DNA from: Paraglaciecola sp. L3A3 | GTDB taxonomy: Bacteria > Pseudomonadota > Gammaproteobacteria > Enterobacterales > Alteromonadaceae | Reading direction: 5' to 3' | DNA length: 64,000 nt | Assembly: GCF_009796765.1 (NCBI RefSeq) | Contig: NZ_CP047023.1 | Span: forward strand, 4,571,501-4,635,500 | Shown here: positions 57,812 to 64,000 of the stretch, piece after piece | How the letters are laid out: each line of letters starts with the position of its first letter | How positions within the stretch are numbered: position 1 is the stretch's first letter | The notes under the pieces: model-generated | The model's database searches: none | What the model saw: the letters and a program-made list of their open reading frames with translations, nothing else | Told to the model about the DNA's origin: nothing | Program-made: the position numbers and the translations under genes

Positions 57812-58365
57812 TGACTTCAATTGATACTCCATATGGCCCAATCAACAGTGCTTTATTGCAAAGATTAAAAAAAATTAAATTACTGGCCTGTGATGTTGAC
57901 GGTGTTTTTTCTGACGGCAGAATATACATGGGTCAAGATGGAGAAGAACTAAAAGCCTTTCACACAAAAGATGGCTACGGAATAAAAGCCATACAAAAAA
58001 TGGGTATAGAAGTAGCGATTATTACCGGACGCAGTTCGAATATGGTCGAAACAAGAATGACTTCTCTAGGGGTAAAACATATTTTACAAGGCTGTGAAAA
58101 CAAACGCCCAGCCCTCGAAAAACTACAAGCCGAGCTTGGTCTAAATACTAACTCAACGGCTGCGATTGGTGATGATATGCCCGATATAGGAATGTTCCAA
58201 CTTTCCGCATTAAATGTGTGTGTACAAGATGGACATCCAGTTGTAGCCAATAGTGCCCATTATGTTACCCGGACAAAAGGTGGATTTGGCGCTGTACGAG
58301 AATTGTGCGATTTAATTTTACTGGCCAATAACCAGCTGCAATTAATTCACGGCTCTAGTGTATGA
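57811..58365 (+). CDS. kdsC: 3-deoxy-D-manno-octulosonate 8-phosphate phosphatase
   Basis: HAD-family phosphatase of 184 residues producing free Kdo. Catalytic Asp28 and Asp30 lie in LLACDVDGVFSDG, and the C-terminal Mg-binding AAIGDDMPDIGMF is present. Coupled by 1-base overlap to kdsD and 4-base overlap to lptC. Confidence 0.97.
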   Translation: MTSIDTPYGPINSALLQRLKKIKLLACDVDGVFSDGRIYMGQDGEELKAFHTKDGYGIKAIQKMGIEVAIITGRSSNMVETRMTSLGVKHILQGCENKRPALEKLQAELGLNTNSTAAIGDDMPDIGMFQLSALNVCVQDGHPVVANSAHYVTRTKGGFGAVRELCDLILLANNQLQLIHGSSV

Positions 58366-58928
58366 ATAGAGTCACTGTCTGTATCGGCTTATTGTTTATT
58401 CTCGCATTAGCTTTAAGCCTACCCGGCTGGTTACAAAAAGAAGAAATAATCCCCATTTCACAAACAGAAGAAGCTTGGATCCCAAATTATCAAGCCAAAA
58501 AAATGCGTAGCACTCTTTACGATAAAACCGGTAAAATCAATCATCAAGTTTTTGCAGAATATATGGAAAACTATGATTTATTAGGATTTACCCTCTTTAA
58601 GCAGCCTGAATATTTGCTATTTTCTCAAACCGAACATCCTTGGCAAGTCAATGCACAAGAAGGCACCTTATACGAAGACCAACGTTTACAATTCGAGAAC
58701 GATGTCGAAATCAAGAGCTTAAATAAAGATGGTTATGTTCAAACCATACGTACCAGTTTTGTAGAAATAAATTTAATTGACAAAACCATGACCTCAGATC
58801 AGGCTGTAGAAATTATCGGTCCAAACTATGTCATTAACAGCAACGGCTTTACCGTTAGCCTTGAAACCCAAAAATACGAGTTACTAGATCATGTTAAAAC
58901 CGTTTACCAGCCATCTTCTCAAGACTAA
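58362..58928 (+). CDS. lptC: LPS export protein LptC
   Basis: Bitopic inner-membrane subunit of the LPS bridge, 188 residues, with an N-terminal helix (about 5-20, LLFILALALSLPGWL) and a periplasmic beta-jellyroll (from about residue 40). The family is weakly conserved in sequence; identification rests on topology and place between kdsC and lptA. The coding ends overlap lptA by 38 bases. Confidence 0.92.
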   Translation: MNRVTVCIGLLFILALALSLPGWLQKEEIIPISQTEEAWIPNYQAKKMRSTLYDKTGKINHQVFAEYMENYDLLGFTLFKQPEYLLFSQTEHPWQVNAQEGTLYEDQRLQFENDVEIKSLNKDGYVQTIRTSFVEINLIDKTMTSDQAVEIIGPNYVINSNGFTVSLETQKYELLDHVKTVYQPSSQD

Positions 58929-59439
58929 GTTAGTTCTTGCAATTTTAGTGTCGACATCAGCATTTGCCGGCAAGGAAGACTTTACTCAAACCATCAAAGT
59001 TGCCTCTAATTATCAAGAAGGTGATGGCATTAATAAGCAAGCTATATATCGTGGTAATGTTCAAATTAGCCAAGGCAGCCTTGTCGTGACCGCCGATGAA
59101 GTCAAAGTAGATGCCAGCCAAGGTGAGGGAAATGAAATATTCATTGCCACAGGCAATCCAGCAGAATATTCTCAGCAGCAGGAAGATGGTAGTAAAGTTA
59201 CCGCCAAAGCTAAAGAAATCATGTACAGAAGAGATACTCGCTCTTTATCACTTAAAGGTGATGCACAAATCGAACAAAACTCCAGCAGTGTGAAAGGTAA
59301 TTCGATTATGTTCAACATGGAGCTTGAACAAATCATTGCTCAAGGCAATAATCAAGAAAGTGGTCGGGTTATTACAATTTTCCAACCCGAATCTAAAAAC
59401 AAAGTTAACAGCGTCAAACAACAGGGATCAAAACCTTAA
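58891..59439 (+). CDS. lptA: LPS transport periplasmic protein LptA
   Basis: Periplasmic bridge protein of the Lpt machine, 182 residues, with a signal peptide of about 26 residues ending STSAFA. The mature part shows the OstA-type beta-jellyroll repeats ([42 protein letters not shown]). The chosen start lies inside lptC but is needed for the positively charged signal-peptide n-region. lptB follows with a 1-base overlap. Confidence 0.94.
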   Translation: MLKPFTSHLLKTKLVLAILVSTSAFAGKEDFTQTIKVASNYQEGDGINKQAIYRGNVQISQGSLVVTADEVKVDASQGEGNEIFIATGNPAEYSQQQEDGSKVTAKAKEIMYRRDTRSLSLKGDAQIEQNSSSVKGNSIMFNMELEQIIAQGNNQESGRVITIFQPESKNKVNSVKQQGSKP

Positions 59440-60164
59440 TGGCCGTATTAAAAGCCTCTCATTTAGCCAAGTCTTATAAATCACGACAAGTTGTTAGAGA
59501 TGTCAGCTTAGAGGTATCCACAGGACAAATTGTTGGCTTGTTAGGGCCAAATGGTGCCGGAAAAACCACAACCTTTTATATGATTGTTGGCTTAGTCCCC
59601 CTTGATAAGGGTGAAATATATATTGATCAACAAGCTTTAACTTTACAACCCATGCATGTCCGAGCCCGACAAGGTATCGGTTATTTACCACAAGAAGCCT
59701 CTATTTTTAGAAAGCTCACTGTTTATCAGAATTTAATGGCTATATTGCAAACTCGCAAAGAGCTATCCAAAGAACAAAGAGAACAACAGGCTGACTCATT
59801 ATTGGATGAGTTTAACATTAACCATATTCGCAACAGCTTAGGCATGAGCCTTTCTGGTGGAGAACGCCGCCGTGTAGAAATTGCTCGGGCACTGGCAGCA
59901 GATCCTGAGTTTATTCTACTTGACGAACCATTTGCAGGGGTCGACCCTATTTCAGTAAATGATATAAAAAAAATAATTCAACATTTACGAGACCGAGGGA
60001 TAGGTGTATTAATTACTGACCATAACGTACGTGAAACCTTAGATGTATGCGAAAAAGCTTATATAGTAAGTCACGGTGAACTCATTGCATCTGGTACCTC
60101 AGAAGAAGTTTTAAGTGATCAACGTGTAAGAGATGTATACCTTGGTGAGCAATTCAGGCTATAG
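59439..60164 (+). CDS. lptB: LPS export ABC transporter ATPase LptB
   Basis: Energises LPS extraction through LptFG. 241 residues; Walker [10 protein letters not shown] (36-44), Q-loop [14 protein letters not shown], signature [15 protein letters not shown], Walker [14 protein letters not shown] and H-loop ITDHNVRET. Joined to lptA by a TAATG overlap. Confidence 0.97.
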   Translation: MAVLKASHLAKSYKSRQVVRDVSLEVSTGQIVGLLGPNGAGKTTTFYMIVGLVPLDKGEIYIDQQALTLQPMHVRARQGIGYLPQEASIFRKLTVYQNLMAILQTRKELSKEQREQQADSLLDEFNINHIRNSLGMSLSGGERRRVEIARALAADPEFILLDEPFAGVDPISVNDIKKIIQHLRDRGIGVLITDHNVRETLDVCEKAYIVSHGELIASGTSEEVLSDQRVRDVYLGEQFRL

Positions 60165-60229
60165 TTAGCCATAAATTGACTCGGCTGATATCAACAACGA
60201 ATTAAACATAAATTAAACATAAGAAGTAA

Positions 60230-61717
60230 ATGAAACCCTCTTTACAGTTAAAATTTAGCCAACAACTCACAATGACACCTCAGTTGCAGCAAGCGATTAA
60301 GCTCCTGCAACTGTCTACACTTGACTTACAAACAGAGATCCAAGAGGCACTTGATTCAAACCCTCTATTGGAAGTAGACGAGCAATTTGATAGTGCTGGT
60401 GATAAAGCTTTAGAAACCAATCATGATGCCAATGGCGCAAATGACGCTTCAGAGGTCAATGTCGACAATATTGACTCAGGCGATGCTTTACAAAACAACG
60501 ATATTCCAGAAGACTTACCATTAGATAGCACTTGGGATGAATATTTAAGTGCTTCATCTGCCCCAGCGCCTTCACCTGTTAGCAGTTCTGGCCCGTCACA
60601 TGATGACGACCAAATTTTCCAAGGTGAGACCACTGACAATATTCAAGACCATTTACTTTGGCAAGTGCGCCTGACCCATTTCAGCGATAACGATCAAGCC
60701 ATAGCTATCGCCATTATTGATTCTATTGATGAAGGTGGTTATTTAACCATCAGCACAGAAGAAGTATTGGCCAGCATGGACGATGAAGAAATTGAGTTAG
60801 ATGAAGTAGAAGTGGTACTTAAACGTATTCAAATGCTCGATCCAATCGGCTCTGGCGCCAGAAGCGCACAAGAATGCCTACTGATTCAATTAAAACAGTT
60901 TGCAGCTGAAACTCCATGGCTAGCAGAAGCCAAAATGTTAATTACCGACTATTGTGATCTGATTGGTAGTAAAGATTATCGTACCTTAATGCGTAAAACT
61001 CGTCTAAAAGAAGAAGAGTTACGAGAAGCCATGCGTTTACTACAAACGCTCAACCCTCGTCCGGGTACGGCTATCGTTACTGGAGAACCAGAATACGTTA
61101 TTCCAGATGTATCGGTAAGCAAAAAAAATGGTCGCTGGGCCGTTGAACTTAACCCAGACAGTTTGCCAAAGCTGAACGTAAATCAGCAATATGCAGCCAT
61201 GAGTAAAAGTGTCAAAAACAGTTCTGATAGCCAATTTATTCGTTCTCATTTACAAGAAGCCAAATGGTTTATTAAAAGTGTTGAGAGTCGGAACGAAACC
61301 TTATTAAAAGTATCTAATTGTATAGTACAACAACAAATGGGATTTTTTGAACACGGTCCCGAAATGATGAAACCTATGGTGTTAAATGATGTGGCAGAAA
61401 TGGTGGACATGCACGAATCGACTATTTCACGAGTAACCACGCAAAAGTATATGCATACACCTAGAGGTATTTTTGAACTTAAATATTTTTTCTCAAGCCA
61501 TGTAGCAACAGATGCGGGCGGAGAATGTTCATCAACAGCCATTAGAGCGTTGATCAAAAAGCTGGTCGCAGCTGAAAAGCCAAGTAAACCTTTAAGCGAC
61601 AGCAAAATTGCACAATTGTTGGCCGACCAAGGTATACAAGTGGCCAGGCGAACAATAGCAAAATACCGGGAATCATTATTGATACCCCCGTCTAACCAAC
61701 GTAAGAGCCTATTATAG
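60230..61717 (+). CDS. rpoN: RNA polymerase sigma-54 factor
   Basis: Sigma factor for nitrogen and other enhancer-dependent promoters, 495 residues. The N-terminal region I is Gln/Leu-rich ([20 protein letters not shown]), followed by an acidic region II (about 50-135), the core-binding domain, and the DNA-binding HTH, with the RpoN box [10 protein letters not shown] at 472-481. A likely target in this window is the porin promoter at 33957-33970. Confidence 0.97.
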   Translation: MKPSLQLKFSQQLTMTPQLQQAIKLLQLSTLDLQTEIQEALDSNPLLEVDEQFDSAGDKALETNHDANGANDASEVNVDNIDSGDALQNNDIPEDLPLDSTWDEYLSASSAPAPSPVSSSGPSHDDDQIFQGETTDNIQDHLLWQVRLTHFSDNDQAIAIAIIDSIDEGGYLTISTEEVLASMDDEEIELDEVEVVLKRIQMLDPIGSGARSAQECLLIQLKQFAAETPWLAEAKMLITDYCDLIGSKDYRTLMRKTRLKEEELREAMRLLQTLNPRPGTAIVTGEPEYVIPDVSVSKKNGRWAVELNPDSLPKLNVNQQYAAMSKSVKNSSDSQFIRSHLQEAKWFIKSVESRNETLLKVSNCIVQQQMGFFEHGPEMMKPMVLNDVAEMVDMHESTISRVTTQKYMHTPRGIFELKYFFSSHVATDAGGECSSTAIRALIKKLVAAEKPSKPLSDSKIAQLLADQGIQVARRTIAKYRESLLIPPSNQRKSLL

Positions 61718-61742
61718 GCGAATTTTAGAAGGAAGAGGCGAT

Positions 61743-62030
61743 ATGCAAATTAACCTTACTGGTCATCATGTAGATATTACAGATTCTTTGAGAGACTATG
61801 TCGACACTAAATTCACCAAGTTAGAACGACATTTTGATCATATCAACAATGTGCACGTAATTTTAAATGTAGAAAAGCTTAGTCAAAAAGCCGAAGCTAC
61901 ATTACACCTCAGTGGAACGGAGGTGTTCGCAACATCTGAGCATGCAGATATGTATGCAGCAATAGATGGCTTAATCGATAAACTTGATAGACAAGTGATT
62001 AGGCATAAGGAAAAAGTCAAACGCCATTAA
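61743..62030 (+). CDS. hpf: Ribosome hibernation promoting factor
   Basis: Short HPF of 95 residues, N-terminal MQINLTGHHVDITDSLRDYV, a ribosome-associated fold that blocks the decoding site and drives 100S dimer formation in stationary phase. It lacks the long C-terminal domain. A GAAGGAAGAGG ribosome binding site precedes it, 25 bases after rpoN. Confidence 0.96.
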   Translation: MQINLTGHHVDITDSLRDYVDTKFTKLERHFDHINNVHVILNVEKLSQKAEATLHLSGTEVFATSEHADMYAAIDGLIDKLDRQVIRHKEKVKRH

Positions 62031-62045
62031 CTATAGAATCCCATA

Positions 62046-62489
62046 ATGGAAATTAAAGACATTCTTCACCCTGACTGCACTTTATGTGCAGTTCAGGGCA
62101 CTAGTAAAAAAAGAGTACTTGAACTCATTAGCCAAACGGCGTCTCAAGTGATTAGCAACATAGATCAAGCAACCATACTGGCCAGTTTAACCGGCAGAGA
62201 AAAAATGGGTAGCACTGGGATTGGCAATGGTATCGCCCTCCCCCATGGTAGATTAAAAGATCTAGAAAATGTCTTAGCCATAGTGGTCACCAGTGAAACA
62301 CCTATTCCCTATGATGCTATTGACAATCAACCTGTAGATATTTTTATTGCTATTTTAGTGCCAGAAGAAAAAGCATCCGAACACTTAGGTACTTTATCTG
62401 CGATTGCCCAAAAATTAACGAACAAAGATACATTACATAGAATTCGCAGTGCAAAAACTAATCAAGAACTATTTGAGGTTATGAGCTAA
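62046..62489 (+). CDS. ptsN: Nitrogen PTS enzyme IIA
   Basis: EIIA-Ntr of 147 residues. Phosphoacceptor His67 lies in GNGIALPHGRL. With NPr (ptsO, downstream) it forms the nitrogen phosphotransferase branch; the EI-Ntr gene ptsP is not in this window. The stop codon is directly followed by the rapZ start. Confidence 0.96.
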   Translation: MEIKDILHPDCTLCAVQGTSKKRVLELISQTASQVISNIDQATILASLTGREKMGSTGIGNGIALPHGRLKDLENVLAIVVTSETPIPYDAIDNQPVDIFIAILVPEEKASEHLGTLSAIAQKLTNKDTLHRIRSAKTNQELFEVMS

Positions 62490-63335
62490 ATGAAACTCAT
62501 CATTATCAGCGGACGATCAGGCTCAGGTAAATCTGTAGTATTACGAGCATTGGAAGATCTCGGTTACTATTGTGTAGACAATATCCCAGTTAACTTGTTG
62601 CCCACTCTGACCCACACAGTGGTAGATGAATACGATCAAGTGGCAGTAAGTATCGACGTAAGAAACTTACCGAAAGACACTAACGAGCTAGTGGAAATTC
62701 TCGATTATTTACCTTCTACATGGAATCTAACCATACTTTATCTAGATGCCAGTGATGATATTTTGATTAAACGTTTTAGTGAAACTAGACGTTTACACCC
62801 ACTGTCTAAACAAAATAAATCGTTGTCTGATGCGATCCAAGCTGAAAGTAAATTATTAGCCCCTATTGCCGAACGGGCTGACCTTTATTTAGATACCGAT
62901 CAGTTATCAGTTCACCAATTAGCTGAAATAGTACGTGAAAGGATTTTGGGTAAAAAAAGTTCTAGATTAGTATTAGTGTTTGAATCATTTGGTTTTAAAT
63001 ATGGCATTCCCAAAGACGCAGATTACGTATTTGACGCCCGCTTTTTACCTAACCCGCACTGGGAGCCAGATCTCAAACAATTAACAGGTCTCGACAGTCC
63101 TGTACAAATATTCTTAGGTTCACAACCTATAGTGACTAAATTTATTTGGCAAATTCAAAATTTAATTTCTACTTGGTTACCCCACTTAGAAAGAAACAAT
63201 CGTAGTTACGTGACCATAGCAATAGGCTGTACAGGCGGCCAACATAGATCTGTCTATGTCACCGAAATCCTAGCTAAAACGTTTAGTGACTCACATCCAG
63301 ATGTACAAATTCGCCACCGCGAACTAAATAGGTAA
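62490..63335 (+). CDS. rapZ: RNase adapter protein RapZ
   Basis: P-loop nucleotide-binding protein of 281 residues. Walker A GRSGSGKS at 8-15, Walker B-like region and the C-terminal [10 protein letters not shown] motif. In E. coli it guides RNase E to the small RNA GlmZ and so controls GlmS. Immediately after ptsN, 3 bases before ptsO. Confidence 0.96.
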   Translation: MKLIIISGRSGSGKSVVLRALEDLGYYCVDNIPVNLLPTLTHTVVDEYDQVAVSIDVRNLPKDTNELVEILDYLPSTWNLTILYLDASDDILIKRFSETRRLHPLSKQNKSLSDAIQAESKLLAPIAERADLYLDTDQLSVHQLAEIVRERILGKKSSRLVLVFESFGFKYGIPKDADYVFDARFLPNPHWEPDLKQLTGLDSPVQIFLGSQPIVTKFIWQIQNLISTWLPHLERNNRSYVTIAIGCTGGQHRSVYVTEILAKTFSDSHPDVQIRHRELNR

Positions 63336-63338
63336 ACT

Positions 63339-63614
63339 ATGCCAAGGATTGAAAAAACACTGCTTATTGTCAATAAGCTAGGGTTGCACGCCCGAGCAGC
63401 AACACAATTAGTAAAATTAACCACTCAATTTGATGCTGAAATCACCTTATATCAAGGCGATAAACAAGCCTCTGCCAATAGTGTGTTAGGCCTAATGATG
63501 TTAGAAAGCCACCAAGGTGAAGAAGTTAAAGTCGTCAGTGAAGGCAAAGATGCCCAAGCAGCCTTGGACGCGGTAGAAAGCCTGATTGTTGATAAGTTTA
63601 ATGAGGAAGAATAA
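63339..63614 (+). CDS. ptsO: Nitrogen-PTS phosphocarrier protein NPr
   Basis: HPr-family protein of 91 residues. Phosphoacceptor His17 in KLGLHARAATQLVKL, and the SANSVLGLMML region. Position after rapZ supports NPr rather than the sugar-PTS HPr. The 190 bases that follow contain two short TTC-loop hairpins (63625-63637, 63645-63655) and no gene. Confidence 0.94.
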   Translation: MPRIEKTLLIVNKLGLHARAATQLVKLTTQFDAEITLYQGDKQASANSVLGLMMLESHQGEEVKVVSEGKDAQAALDAVESLIVDKFNEEE

Positions 63615-63804
63615 GAATCTTTAATGTGCTTCGCACACCAAGCATGACTTCGTCACTTATAAGCTGCGCATACTTTTGCTTTTTAACAAAAACTTCAGAA
63701 AATTTGTACTGACCTACAGCCGACTATCGATTAAACTATGGGCGTGTATCCAATGCGCTATCATCATTTCATCTTTCTATTAATTGGGTAAATATTTGTA
63801 ATTC

Positions 63805-64000
63805 ATGCCAGAGACCTTCAAAACTAAAAGCACAAAAAGCCAACTTCATGCTATCGATGATGCACTAGCAGATGATAATACAGGGCTAGTAAAAGACATG
63901 CTGCAACAACTGCAGCCTTGTGACATTGCTTTGCTTTTGGAATCAAGTCGTAGCCGTAGTCGTTTAATTTTATGGCCACTAATTGAACCTGATTTATATA
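63805..64000 (+). CDS. mgtE: Magnesium transporter MgtE, N-terminal part (cut by window end)
   Basis: The first 65 codons are present. The polar N-terminus and the segment LVKDMLQQLQPCDIALLLESSRSRSRLILWPLI fit the MgtE N-terminal domain, and mgtE follows ptsO in many related gammaproteobacteria. Membrane and CBS domains lie outside the window, so the call depends on this short stretch and context. Confidence 0.65.
   Translation, partial: MPETFKTKSTKSQLHAIDDALADDNTGLVKDMLQQLQPCDIALLLESSRSRSRLILWPLIEPDLY

Noticed and set aside
63625..63655. Two small TTC-loop hairpins after ptsO as a terminator or a repeat family
   Set aside because: Stems are only 4-5 bp and no T-run follows; there is no second instance in the window to make it a repeat family.

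Overview
The window is a 64 kb stretch of AT-rich chromosome from a marine gammaproteobacterium. Gene order and protein sequences point to the order Alteromonadales (Glaciecola, Paraglaciecola or Alteromonas type): the thrABC block, the mrcA/pilMNOPQ-aroKB-damX-dam block, the mla/ibaG/murA versus kds/lpt/rpoN divergon and a carboxynorspermidine spermidine pathway all fit. Species cannot be fixed from sequence alone. Almost everything is core chromosome. I see no prophage, CRISPR array, full insertion sequence or tRNA/rRNA gene.

Layout. 1-8.1 kb: a small DUF3545 protein, a 252-bp inverted-repeat element, then on the minus strand the threonine operon (leader peptide with attenuator, thrA, thrB, thrC) followed by ung and an FMN-binding glutamate synthase-like protein. 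8.5-18.8 kb, plus strand: a hybrid histidine kinase, an ACC-deaminase-like PLP enzyme, a Kelch lipoprotein followed by a nicotinamide riboside salvage set (PnuC transporter, NMN adenylyltransferase, ribosylnicotinamide kinase), the two-step carboxynorspermidine pathway and a membrane diguanylate cyclase. 18.8-23.6 kb, minus strand: RNase P RNA, malic enzyme and PBP1A. 23.7-32.7 kb, plus strand: pilMNOPQ, aroK, aroB, damX, dam. 32.7-33.9 kb, minus strand: a small secreted protein and a TorF-type porin, which sit between dam and rpe. 34.2-43.6 kb: rpe, trpS, pabA, an HDOD protein, argD, erpA (minus), a coiled-coil membrane protein (minus), a ClC transporter, hemJ, a 58-residue protein and folE. 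43.7-50.8 kb: a DEAD-box helicase, a lipoprotein, a YeeN-type YebC protein, zapE, zapG, degQ, degS. 50.9-55.5 kb, minus strand: mlaFEDCB-ibaG-murA. 55.9-64 kb, plus strand: yrbG, kdsD, kdsC, lptC, lptA, lptB, rpoN, hpf, ptsN, rapZ, ptsO and the start of mgtE.

How the genes work together. The 45-64 kb half is largely an envelope-building region: LPS precursor synthesis (kdsDC), LPS export (lptCAB), outer-membrane lipid asymmetry (mla), peptidoglycan precursor (murA), envelope stress proteases (degQ, degS) and division factors (zapE, zapG). It also encodes sigma-54 and the nitrogen PTS. That sigma factor connects to the most informative regulatory signal found: the TorF-type porin at 33.2-33.9 kb has a GG-N10-GC sigma-54 promoter and NtrC-like upstream sites, suggesting nitrogen-starvation control.

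Other points of note are two copies (252 bp and 47 bp) of a non-coding inverted-repeat element, each flanked by a perfect 4-bp target duplication; a classical transcription attenuator in front of thrA; and a NadR-type enzyme split into two overlapping genes. I did not find a convincing previously undescribed multi-gene system. The Kelch lipoprotein with the NAD-salvage genes and the short inverted-repeat element are the best candidates for new biology.
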